Of a stretch of DNA of 34,931 nucleotides, positions 22,526-30,231 are shown piece by piece; within the stretch, counting starts at the first letter, position 1, and every line of letters begins with the position of its first letter. Made by a program: the position numbers and the translations under genes. The notes below the pieces were generated by a model, which searched no databases, was not told where the DNA came from, and worked only from the letters and a program-made list of their open reading frames with translations. Source of the stretch: Stenotrophomonas sp. PS02289 (GTDB lineage Bacteria; Pseudomonadota; Gammaproteobacteria; Xanthomonadales; Xanthomonadaceae); contig NZ_JASCOZ010000031.1 of the NCBI RefSeq assembly GCF_029960115.1, positions 1 to 34,931 on the forward strand. Direction: 5' to 3'.

Positions 22526-24694
22526 CTAGACCAATGCGGCGACTTCCGTGTAGACGCGGCGAAGATGCTGATCGGACATGTCCAAGATTGGCTCATACAT
22601 GAAAGAGTTCAGATGAATGTTCTCCGGCGTCATCAGTAGGACGCGCTGAATGACGCCAATGTTGGGAAGTTCGGCAGGAAAGTCGTTCCGATAGCGCTTC
22701 AGTAGCGCCTGAGTCTGGTTGGTTGTGATCGCAGCCAGCCAAGCTGAATCGTTGATCCTCCCCGCCATGAATCGCTCTGCTTGCAGGCGCGTAGCAATCG
22801 CCAGCACAACCTTATTCTCGAAGTTGATTCCATCCGGGGCCTGCAGACAAGTAGCGACTTCAATGCCTAGAATATCGATGAGTCGCTCTCCAGGGTTGCC
22901 AGACTGTCCGTTGATGCCAAAGAGCCTGGAGTAGATGCCATCAAGATCCGCCACGGTGATCTGATCTGTACCGGCCTTCCAGTGAAGCAGGGACGTGAGG
23001 AGAAGATAGTCTGGATCTTGTTCGTCCTTCATGTACTCAATCAGGTTGCGCATGAAGGGAATACAGCAGATTTTCTTGCGGTTATCGGTGAAAAATGCGG
23101 GTTTCCACACATTGATGAAGACGTTACGCACGCCCTGGGCAGCCTCCAGACTTATCCCAGTGGCTGTCTTTGACACCATGAAGCAGTTCTTCCGATGAAC
23201 GAGACGACGGCTCTCGATGGTCCGATAGAAATCAAAGTTGTGGGTCAAGATGAGCAGTTTGAAATTCTGGCCTTCAGCCAAGTCGGAAAGGTACTGGATG
23301 ATGGCGTACTTGTTCTTGTAGTCAAAAGAGTCGGCGATGTCGTCAACAACTAGGAGTGTCTGCTTGCCTGCCGAGCCGCGTACCTCAATGTCAAACAACA
23401 TAGTCAATACGTGAAACGCTCTTCTTTCTCCAGTACTTAACGTCTGTAGAAGCGTGTCTCGTTCGACTTGTGCTTGATCACCCCCCTCCTTGAAGACAAA
23501 GCCCAGGCGCGGTGCTGTCTCCGTTCCCAAAACAACTTGAACCTTATTGGCCACCTCGAGATGGAACGGGACGATGAAGCGGCTATTGAAGATATCAATC
23601 ACACCCTGCCATTGTGTGTGCTCTTGGCCGGCCTGCGCCTCAATCTTGGCTGAGCGAACCGCAGCGTTCTCGATCTTGTTGATGAGGTCAGTGTATAGAT
23701 CGTGATTCGCCTTCAGATAGGACAGCCAGAGCTTCTTGTTCAGGGCCGCTGGATCGGCCAGCTCGGGCAGCAGTTCCTCGTGCCCCTGCATGTACGCCTC
23801 AAACTCGCGAACCTGCGCGTTCTTCTGGATCTGCTTTTCAAGCTCTTCGTACTTCCTCCGAAGAGCAGCATCCTCAGAGATTTTGGCGCGCTCTGCATCA
23901 ACAAGAGCTTGGAGCTCTGTCTCGGATTTGATCTCCTTCTCTTCGTCTCCGCTGAGTCGAACGGTATGATTTGCCTTAAAGAAGCCACTGATCTTCAGCT
24001 CCTTGGCGACGTTGGTAGCCGCGTAATAGTTGAAGCCTCCCTTCTTGAAGTACTTCGACGCGGCGAGCAACTCGTTGTACTTCTTCGTGTACTCGTTGAT
24101 CGCCGTGCGGAAATCACCTTGGCCCAAGAATGCCACGACTTTCTCATCGTTTAGCACGTCGTAGGGGACATCCTTGAAGTCTGGCTTCAAGTCCTTTGAC
24201 AGCTCATCCTTAAGCTCAACCAAAGCAGTGTTGAAATCTCCGTCTGCAGGCGCAAACGTTGACAGAATCTCGCGCTCCACAGAGCGCCTGGTTTTCGAGG
24301 TGGTCTTGATCGCCATGACAAGTGCTGCTCGCGCAGCGGTGATTCCAGTGTGCAGCGCTTCATACTCCTCACGAAGTGTGGCATTCACCAAGAGCGTAGC
24401 GGTGGCGTTTCCATTGCTGGCGAAATCCTCAAATGGCCTAAGCACGAGTACATCGCTAGCAACGAGGTCGGCATTGTTCTCATCGCTGACCACGCGGACC
24501 GTCGCGCGGTTCGGGAAAATTCTGTCGCGCGATGGGTTTCCATTGGCGATGTCCTGAAGGGTGCATGCCAAAGAGCTCTTCATCGAGCCGTTTGGTGCGT
24601 AGATGGCGATAGCTGCCGTGCCGGCGAAGTCCAGCACGACGTCCAACTTGCGGATTCCGTAGCAGTTCTCCAGTTGGAGCTTGAGCTTTTCCAT
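22526..24694 (-). CDS. ABC/SMC-type AAA ATPase, PrrC/RloC-like architecture
   Basis: A 722-aa protein with a split ATPase head. Walker A is at residues 33-41 (APNGSMKSS, with Ala replacing the usual first Gly), the ABC signature at 419-425 (LSTGERR), Walker B at 447-452 (LLVVDD), then a D-loop-like SFDYKNK and the switch His485 (LTHNFDFY). Residues about 255-360 are a charged coiled coil. The C-terminal about 220 residues are unrecognised. This layout is shared with RloC/PrrC-like and other stand-alone defence ATPases. The start has a good AGGAG, seven bases before the ATG. It is convergent with the broken AbiE pair. An anti-phage role is likely by analogy, but I cannot point to a nuclease motif. 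Confidence 0.75.
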   Translation of the reverse strand: MEKLKLQLENCYGIRKLDVVLDFAGTAAIAIYAPNGSMKSSLACTLQDIANGNPSRDRIFPNRATVRVVSDENNADLVASDVLVLRPFEDFASNGNATATLLVNATLREEYEALHTGITAARAALVMAIKTTSKTRRSVEREILSTFAPADGDFNTALVELKDELSKDLKPDFKDVPYDVLNDEKVVAFLGQGDFRTAINEYTKKYNELLAASKYFKKGGFNYYAATNVAKELKISGFFKANHTVRLSGDEEKEIKSETELQALVDAERAKISEDAALRRKYEELEKQIQKNAQVREFEAYMQGHEELLPELADPAALNKKLWLSYLKANHDLYTDLINKIENAAVRSAKIEAQAGQEHTQWQGVIDIFNSRFIVPFHLEVANKVQVVLGTETAPRLGFVFKEGGDQAQVERDTLLQTLSTGERRAFHVLTMLFDIEVRGSAGKQTLLVVDDIADSFDYKNKYAIIQYLSDLAEGQNFKLLILTHNFDFYRTIESRRLVHRKNCFMVSKTATGISLEAAQGVRNVFINVWKPAFFTDNRKKICCIPFMRNLIEYMKDEQDPDYLLLTSLLHWKAGTDQITVADLDGIYSRLFGINGQSGNPGERLIDILGIEVATCLQAPDGINFENKVVLAIATRLQAERFMAGRINDSAWLAAITTNQTQALLKRYRNDFPAELPNIGVIQRVLLMTPENIHLNSFMYEPILDMSDQHLRRVYTEVAALV

Positions 24695-25500
24695 TCTCTC
24701 TCTCTCCTAATTTTTAGTTCGAGCTTCCTAGGTCATTCTTTGCGGTTCGAAGCCAGATTTCCCCGAGTCAGAGTGGCAAGATCCAAGACGTCGGCCGGGG
24801 GATATTGTGGAACATCAGTTTGGCCTAGATGCCAGCGTATCCTGTAATTTGGCAGTGCAGCTCGGCGTGGGGCTGCACCGCCAGTCGGGTTCGGCCAGAT
24901 CGGCTAGAGCCAACTGAGACCGATCAGCTGTCACATTGCACGGGCCGTACGGATGGCTCGGAAAGCTGATGCGGTCACTTAGGCCTGGACTTCCGGCAGG
25001 GGGGGGGGCCTCTGAGAGGTCGCCACCCTTCGCCGATGGAATCTCGCTGATGGACCTCAATCTATAGTAGGCGTAGAGGTGCACCAAGCGGCGGAGACCC
25101 GCGACAGGTGCCGGTAGAGACTTGTAGCACCGTCGCTATCAGCCCTGCCTTAAGCTAGGTGCGGGTAGCAGGAGCACGCGAGTAACCCGGTACCGATCAC
25201 CGCGCCAGCCAATCGTGTTGTAGGGATCGGGAAGCCACCGTTGCTTGGCACCGAAGGTAGTTGCCTTCGTGAAGGACGCCTACACCCGCCTATGTTGCTG
25301 ATCGAAGAGGATTGTCACTGCTAGATGGAGAGCTGAGTCCCCGGAAAAATCTGCTTAGATTCTACTGCAGAGTGTCGAGAACACCTCAATTTGTGCACCT
25401 TTGGATAGTCGAGGTCCAGTCTTGGCCGGAAGCGGACACTGCGCCAGTGGTCGATTTCCTGCCACCAGAAAGATGACGTTGCGGATGAACTCTCACGGGT
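24695..25500. other. 806-bp stretch without a convincing gene, with hairpins and a G10 tract
   Basis: Contains the ATPase gene's promoter region at its left end. It holds perfect short hairpins GTGCAGC/GCTGCAC (24855-24878), GATCGG/CCGATC (24898-24925) and CGAAGG/CCTTCG (25252-25269), and a run of ten G (24999-25008). No frame in it looks like a known protein. It could hold a structured RNA or a decayed gene. Confidence 0.5.
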
Positions 25501-26160
25501 CTAGATCCGCATATTTAGTCCCATCGGATACAACGTGGAAGTCTTGATCAGTTGCCTTTCGATCATTTTGGCTGAGGCCTCAGGGATCCCATAAGCCGAG
25601 ATGTCGTGCACACAGATCACGTTCTGGCCCTGCATCCCCCGCATAGCCTCGTGAAAGCGGCGGTTCGAGTTCTTTTCCAGCGCTTCTTCAACGTGCTCCA
25701 TGTATCTTTGCTGCCACGAGCGCCGAGATCGGCCGACATAGCTCATGCCTTTGATCGTCTCGTAGCCGATACGGCTTTTGGTGAAAACAAACGCCTTAAC
25801 TTGCTCTTCTGCGGTTCCACTCTTTTTAATTCTCTCAAGCTCTTCTTGAGTGAACAGTGGCCGTTTGTAGGTATGCCGATAGACGATGTGATCACCGGTA
25901 GGTGTGTACTCCGTCGAGCAGTAAAGCAGGGGCACGCACACCAGTGTGCTGCCTCCGAACAAGCGATGTTTGCTTTCAGCGAAAAAACTTACCCCGCTCA
26001 TATGACCGGGCTCCAGCATCAAAGTGAAAATCGAAGACCCGGTGTCCACGTCGTGATGGCCGACAAGCCGGATACCCGTGTGCGGGACACCTGTGGTCGC
26101 TGAATCACGAAGTTCGCCTTTGAGGACATTCACGCCTTGGTACCGCATGACCGCGTCCAT
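25501..26160 (-). CDS. GIY-YIG-like nuclease domain protein
   Basis: A 219-aa protein from ATG 26160; an upstream TTG at 26262 in the same frame would add 34 residues. The C-terminal 100 residues fit a divergent GIY-YIG nuclease: IGYETIKGMSYVGRS (GIY and YIG halves reduced to GY and YVG), catalytic-type Arg in SWQQRYMEH, a late Glu in KMIERQLIKTS as metal ligand, and the closing LNMRI, the usual 'LN' end of the fold. The N-terminal 120 residues are unrecognised and contain HTGIRLVGHHD. It is monocistronic or co-transcribed with the gene 266 bp upstream. It could cut foreign DNA or be a homing-type enzyme. Confidence 0.65.
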   Translation of the reverse strand: MDAVMRYQGVNVLKGELRDSATTGVPHTGIRLVGHHDVDTGSSIFTLMLEPGHMSGVSFFAESKHRLFGGSTLVCVPLLYCSTEYTPTGDHIVYRHTYKRPLFTQEELERIKKSGTAEEQVKAFVFTKSRIGYETIKGMSYVGRSRRSWQQRYMEHVEEALEKNSNRRFHEAMRGMQGQNVICVHDISAYGIPEASAKMIERQLIKTSTLYPMGLNMRI

Positions 26161-26426
26161 GGCGACATCCACGTCGAAATGGGGGGGCGAAGAAGAGCCG
26201 CAGAGCGTCAGGGTTGAGAAAGCTCGACATGTGCGAGTGAGAAGGTTACTGAGGTGAATCAAGTATGCCTGTTGCCAAATAGTATCTGTAGTATGCCTTG
26301 TCGAAAATACGTGCCTCCGAACCGAGACACTCTGAAGTGCTCAATTAACGTCCAATCATGTGACGTCACATGAATCGGAATGCGTACGAAGCGGATCCCG
26401 CCTCAGCGAACCATGGAAGCAAGGTT

Positions 26427-27206
26427 CTATTCGGAGTGCGGCGGATGACTCCTTGTCGTATGCACGCCAGAAGCCTTTTGTGTCGATTCCGCAACTTCCG
26501 GTAGCGCGGGCAACCAGTCTCTGTACTGATCGAACGCTTCCTTGAAATTTGCCCTGTTCTCTTCTGCCTCGATTCCGTAGATGCTGAAGAGTGCAATGGT
26601 TCCTACTGGAACACCCTTGGGAGCTCGGCCGGCTTTACGCATGTTCTCTTCGTGGAGCACGGCACGCAGCGACTCTTTGTGATCAGTCCGCAGGTAGTTC
26701 GCCAAGTTCGAGATCTCTTGGTAGACCTTGCCTGCGTAATCGAATGCTTCGCCTGTCGTTGGAATCTCGCCTTTGTGGAGCGCCGCGTACCGGGCAGTAG
26801 CCAGTTTCTTGTCGAACTCGTAGGGCTTTCCGGTCGCCGCAAGATAGAGAAACAAGAAAGCACCGAACTGCCGCTCAGACTGCGAGGCCACCTCCTTCCA
26901 CGAAGCCTCGAAGTTGCCCGGATCAACACCGCTGGACCGGGCGAAGACACGGATCGCAAGCTCGAAAAGTCGCTCGCGCGACGCAGCCAGGCATGCGACA
27001 GCTTGAAGCGTCTGATCATGGATCAATGCGTCTGCGGCAGCGGTCAGCAGCGTTTCGAACTTTGGGTTCTGGACGATGGAGAATGCTGCGTGGCCGAGCG
27101 GACATGTGGCCTCGACCGTGTGTCCATCGTAGTAGTCGCCTACAAACAGGTACGGTTGGACGCTGCCCGACTTGGTGCACTCAACGCACTGCAACAACGA
27201 TTTCAT
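26427..27206 (-). CDS. Unknown protein with a putative N-terminal zinc site
   Basis: A 259-aa protein that I cannot name. Cys7-x2-Cys10 (LQCVECTKSG) and Cys34-x3-His38 (TCPLGH) near the N-terminus could bind a zinc ion. The rest is predicted helical, with LGHAAFSIVQNPKFETLLTA leading into a long all-alpha region (QAVACLAASRERLFELAIRV, FGAFLFLYLAATGKP). The last 20 residues are low-complexity. It precedes the GIY-YIG gene on the same strand. Context suggests an island accessory gene, possibly defence-related; that is only inference. Confidence 0.6.
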   Translation of the reverse strand: MKSLLQCVECTKSGSVQPYLFVGDYYDGHTVEATCPLGHAAFSIVQNPKFETLLTAAADALIHDQTLQAVACLAASRERLFELAIRVFARSSGVDPGNFEASWKEVASQSERQFGAFLFLYLAATGKPYEFDKKLATARYAALHKGEIPTTGEAFDYAGKVYQEISNLANYLRTDHKESLRAVLHEENMRKAGRAPKGVPVGTIALFSIYGIEAEENRANFKEAFDQYRDWLPALPEVAESTQKASGVHTTRSHPPHSE

Positions 27207-27387
27207 CCAGGAATCTACCTCGTAGCAGAACTGATCGACACTAATTTGGGTGATCGAATCGCGTGAGCGTGCTTAGTCCAGTACACCGGCCCGGCCGATC
27301 TCGATCAGCTCGTCCGCGTCCGCTCAGTCGGCATGATGATGCCATACGATTGCTTGGAGTTCCCCCTAGAGTCTGCTTCTGGCGGAA

Positions 27388-27436
27388 AGCGGACATGGGC
27401 CCAGACCGACCGTAAGGGAAGGTGGCAATGTCCGCT
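27388..27436. repeat. Intergenic inverted repeat, dispersed-element type
   Basis: Perfect 9-bp arms AGCGGACAT (27388-27396) and ATGTCCGCT (27428-27436), followed by ACCGACCCAAAGCGGACG. I recognise this 'AGCGGACAT' type from repeated intergenic sequences in many proteobacteria, where it yields spurious small frames. Only one copy is in the window. Confidence 0.45.
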
Positions 27437-27545
27437 ACCGACCCAAAGCGGACGATGTGTCGTGCGCCTCTGCAATTCTGTCGAGCCGCCCATCGAAGGG
27501 GTGGTTTTATTTGCACTGGCCCCTGTTTTCGAGCCAGCAGCCATT

Positions 27546-27567
27546 GAAACCGCCCGAAGGCGGTTTC
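27546..27567. terminator. Perfect 9-bp hairpin
   Basis: GAAACCGCC (27546-27554), loop CGAA, GGCGGTTTC (27559-27567). A stable stem-loop of the kind that ends transcripts, with only short T-runs on either side. It lies 25 bp beyond the stop of the monooxygenase fragment and so could be that gene's original terminator. Confidence 0.55.
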
Positions 27568-27591
27568 GGCTATCTACGCCTGCCGAGTTGC

Positions 27592-27705
27592 CTAGCCGGG
27601 CAGCTTTGCCGCAAGCACCTCTACCTTCTCGATGGTCGGCGGCTCGGAGAATAATTCCCCGGCCTTTGCCATCAAGGCCGCCGCAACCTTGCCGGAGAGA
27701 TGGGC
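27592..27705 (-). pseudogene. 3' fragment of an ABM-type monooxygenase gene
   Basis: On the minus strand the last about 37 codons read KAHLSGKVAAALMAKAGELF, then SEPPTIEKVEVLAAKLPG and stop. This matches the end of the intact gene at 29815-30117 (QAHLNGQIAAALMANAVTLL, SSPPNIEKVELLAAKLPA). Upstream of this the homology ends, and the sequence instead continues as a LysR gene on the other strand. So only the tail of a second monooxygenase paralogue is left. Confidence 0.75.
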
Positions 27706-28266
27706 TTTGCCAAACGTCATCCCGACATCATGTTGGATGTGCGCTTGTCTGATCGCATCAGCAATGCGGTCGACGACAAGATCGATGTCGGGGTCAGGGT
27801 CGGGTTCATGCGCGACAGTCGTTTCGTCGCGCGCAAGGCTGCCGATATGCGCCTTACAATCGTTGCAGCTCCGCGTCTGACCAAGAAGGTGGGAACACCG
27901 GATGGAGTCGATGAACTGGCCGGTTCTCCGGTGACAGCGGCCATCGACATCAATACCGGGCGACCGTGGTCCTGGCACTTCAGTGCAGGACGCCAGTGGA
28001 CGCCTGTGTCGCCAGCCTTCATCGCGGACAACGCCGACATGGAAATGGGCGCCGCATTGGCCGGTATTGCGTTTGCTCAATTGGCGGACTACATGGCGGC
28101 CCCCTATATCGCCAGTGGAAAACTGGTGCGGGTTCTGCAGAAGGAAGAGCCCCCGGCTTGGGGCTTGTATGTCTATCGGCCTCAGCGCGCCCCTGTGCCA
28201 GCGAGAGTCCGGGTCGTGTTCGATGAATTGCAGACAGCTATTGGGTCGTTGCCGGCTTTGCCTTAG
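27706..28266 (+). pseudogene. LysR-family regulator, C-terminal effector domain only
   Basis: About 187 codons starting FAKRHPDIMLDVRLSDR, the point in LysR proteins where the effector-binding domain starts its second strand. It continues through IDVGVRVGFMRDSRFVARK and LTIVAAP to a normal C-terminus (RVRVVFDELQTAIG). The N-terminal HTH (about 90 residues) and the linker are missing, so it cannot bind DNA. A start at 27700 exists but has no suitable ribosome site. The 5' end is fused to the monooxygenase tail in the opposite direction, a deletion junction at about 27700-27715. Confidence 0.8.
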
Positions 28267-28349
28267 GGAAGGTCTGAACAAGTCACTCGTTTGACTGTAT
28301 GAATCGCCCCGGCTTCCCCGGAGGCTCCATCACTTGAGAGGATGGAGCC

Positions 28350-28666
28350 ATGAGAAAGTCGAAGTTTCCCCCGAGGTACAGGAGCGGGCCGTCCGGATGG
28401 TGCTGGAGCACCAGAAGGACCACGACTCGCAGTGGGCCGCGATCGGTTCGATCAGCGGCAAGATCGGCTGCACGGCCGAGACCCTTCGTCGTTGGGTTCG
28501 GCAGGCCGAGCGTGACCAAGGCATGCGTGCCGGGCCGACGACGTCGGATCTGGAGCGATTGAAGCAGCTCGAGCGCGAGAACCGCGAACTGCGCCAGGCG
28601 AACGAGATCCTGCGCAAGGCGTCGGCGTATTTTGCCCAGGCGGAGCTCGACCGCCGCACCAAGTGA
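28350..28666 (+). pseudogene. IS3-family orfA (HTH transposase subunit), probably frameshifted near its start
   Basis: The body [35 protein letters not shown] and the leucine-zipper end [20 protein letters not shown] are typical of IS3 OrfA. The natural start appears to be ATG 28350 (MRKSKF), but this frame and the body are out of register: the run TTTCCCCC (around 28365-28372) is one base short for a MRKSKF-SPEV reading. The body stays open upstream to an ATG at 28334 in its own frame, so some translation is conceivable. The gene ends at 28666, overlapping orfB. Confidence 0.6.
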
Positions 28667-29559
28667 TGCGCTCGTTCGTCGACGAGCACCGCGACGTCTA
28701 CGGAGTCGAGCCGATCTGCCGCGTTCTGCAGATCGCTCCGTCGTCGTACCGGGAGCATGCTGCGCGGCGCCGGGACACGCTCCGGGCGTCGCCGCGCGTC
28801 CGGCGTGACCTTGCGCTCATGCCGGAGATTCAGCGTGTCTGGACGGAGAACCACGAGGTCTACGGGGCCGACAAGACGTGGCGCCAGATGAACCGCGAGG
28901 CGATTGAGGTGGCGCGATGCACGGTCGAACGCTTGATGCGAAAACTCGGGATTGCCGGGGTTGTGCGCGGAAAGTCGGTTCGGACGACGCATCCGGATCC
29001 GGCCCGACCCTGTCCGCTGGACCTGGTGCATCGCACGTTCAAAGCGGACCGTCCGGACCAACTGTGGGTCAGCGACTACACCTTTGTTTCGACTTGGCAG
29101 GGATTCGCCTACGTCGCCTTCATCATCGACGTCTACGCACGGCGAATCGTCGGCTGGAAGCTGTCGTCGAGCCAACAGACCCAATTCGTGCTCGATGCGC
29201 TCGAACAGGCGCTTCACGCGCGGCGTCCGGGCGACGCGCTGGTGCATCACAGCGACCGCGGATCGCAATATGTGTCGATTCGCTACACCGAGCGCCTGGC
29301 CGAAGCCGGCATCGAGCCGTCTGTCGGAAGCGTCGGAGACAGCTACGACAACGCGCTGGCCGAAACGATCAATGGGTTGTAAAAGGCCGAGGTCGTGCAT
29401 CGTCGTTCCTGGCGCAGTCGCGAAGAGCTGGAACTGGCCACGCTGCGCTGGGTGGATTGGTACAACCACCGGCGACTACTCGGATCGATCGGCTACATCC
29501 TACCCGCCGAAGCCGAAGCGAACTACTATCAACAGCGACAGCACGTCACGGAGACGTGA
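28663..29559 (+). pseudogene. IS3-family orfB (DDE transposase) with an in-frame stop
   Basis: Encodes an rve-type DDE catalytic subunit: first Asp in LWVSDYTFV, second Asp in HHSDRGSQY, Glu in DNALAETINGL. Right after INGL the codon is TAA (29380-29382), where relatives have Tyr (TAC); the frame then continues KAEVVHRRSWRSREELELAT up to TGA 29557-29559. The catalytic triad comes before the stop, but the last 58 residues, which pack against the core, would be lost. The stop is a single C-to-A change. Confidence 0.85.
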
Positions 29560-29814
29560 CTCACGCCAACGAGCCTCCGGGAATCCCGGGGCGATTCAGG
29601 CTTACGCTACACCGGGTCCAAGGAACTGCGGTCAAGACAGGAGGGCCTCCGCGCTGGGAAGAACTCCCAGGCGTATCGTGCGCACAGCTACCATACGAAA
29701 GTCCCACCCGAGGCTATTGAGAAACTCATTCGTCATCACACGAGTGAGGGGTCGCACGTAGGGCTGTGTGACCCCCATCCTGCAGCGTGAGCTGATTGGG
29801 TCAAGGCCGAGTTG

Positions 29815-30117
29815 TCATGCAGGCAGTTTGGCTGCAAGCAGTTCGACCTTCTCGATATTGGGCGGAGAACTGAGCAAGGTCACGGCGTTGGCCATCAAGG
29901 CCGCGGCGATCTGGCCGTTCAGATGCGCCTGGCGACCTGCCTCATCGGCAAAGGCATCGAACACACCAAACGTCGAAGGGCCAAACTTCAATGCGAACCA
30001 GGCCGTGGTGCCGGACTCGGCGTTGGCGAGCGGCAGTGCGCTGGCCAGGAAGTCGGCAAGCGCAGCCTCCTGGCCGGGTTTGGCTTCGAGGCGAACAAAC
30101 AGAGCGAGCTTGGTCAT
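29815..30117 (-). CDS. Antibiotic-biosynthesis-monooxygenase (ABM) domain protein, quinol monooxygenase type
   Basis: A 100-aa ferredoxin-like-fold protein with the family's features: MTKLALFVRLEAKPGQEAAL, then LPLANAESGTTAWFALKFGP, FGVFDAFADEAGRQAHLNGQ. Such small dimers oxidise quinols or polyphenols without cofactors, or handle reactive quinones. Length is normal. It is divergent from the GlxA/AraC regulator, with a candidate operator in the 114-bp space between them, and is therefore likely a target of that regulator. A fragment of a close paralogue lies at 27592-27705. Confidence 0.88.
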   Translation of the reverse strand: MTKLALFVRLEAKPGQEAALADFLASALPLANAESGTTAWFALKFGPSTFGVFDAFADEAGRQAHLNGQIAAALMANAVTLLSSPPNIEKVELLAAKLPA

Positions 30118-30198
30118 GATGTATTCCTTTGGGTAAATGGGTTAGGTGAATGGATCAACGAGCCTGCAATCTAAATCCTCATAACAACCATCTCTATA

Positions 30199-30231
30199 GG
30201 CAATAATGACAACTTTGATATCATTGTTGCC
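30199..30231. promoter_or_regulatory. Inverted repeat touching the start codon of the GlxA-type regulator
   Basis: GGCAATAATGA (30199-30209) and TCATTGTTGCC (30221-30231) pair at 10 of 11 positions around an 11-bp spacer, and the right arm ends directly before ATG 30232. A regulator bound here would block its own translation start region and could also act on the divergent monooxygenase gene. Likely autoregulation. Confidence 0.55.

Larger units (their letters stand above)
27207..27591. other. 385-bp stretch without a gene, containing a repeat-like element and a hairpin
   Basis: Between the unknown minus-strand gene and the rearranged monooxygenase fragment. It contains an inverted-repeat unit at 27388-27436 and a perfect hairpin at 27546-27567, described separately. 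The small frames here resemble the recurring low-value 'hypothetical proteins' that arise from a dispersed proteobacterial intergenic repeat. Confidence 0.5.
28300..29598 (+). mobile_element. IS3-family insertion sequence, about 1.3 kb, degenerate
   Basis: Imperfect terminal inverted repeats of 28 bp (25 matches) bound the element: the left end starts TGAATCGCCCCGG and closes CCCGGAGGCTC, and the right end is its complement (29571-29598). Two overlapping genes for the HTH and DDE parts of the transposase lie inside. The flanking triplets (GTA left, GGC right) differ, so I see no target duplication. Both genes carry a disabling change (see their entries), so the copy is probably immobile. Confidence 0.85.

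Noticed and set aside
22526-24694. Naming the ATPase RloC or PrrC anticodon nuclease
   Set aside because: The ATPase half fits, but I could not see a confident anticodon-nuclease motif in the C-terminal part.
24999-25008. G10 tract as a phase-variation switch of a gene
   Set aside because: No convincing reading frame crosses it, so a contingency-gene role is not supported; kept only as an observation.
24815-25087. 90-codon minus-strand frame across the G10 tract
   Set aside because: Mixed composition, no ribosome site and no recognisable domain.
27241-27516. 91-codon minus-strand frame
   Set aside because: Looks like a typical spurious frame from a dispersed intergenic repeat.
27592-28281. 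One 229-codon minus-strand gene
   Set aside because: Only its last about 37 codons match a monooxygenase; the rest is the antisense of the LysR fragment.
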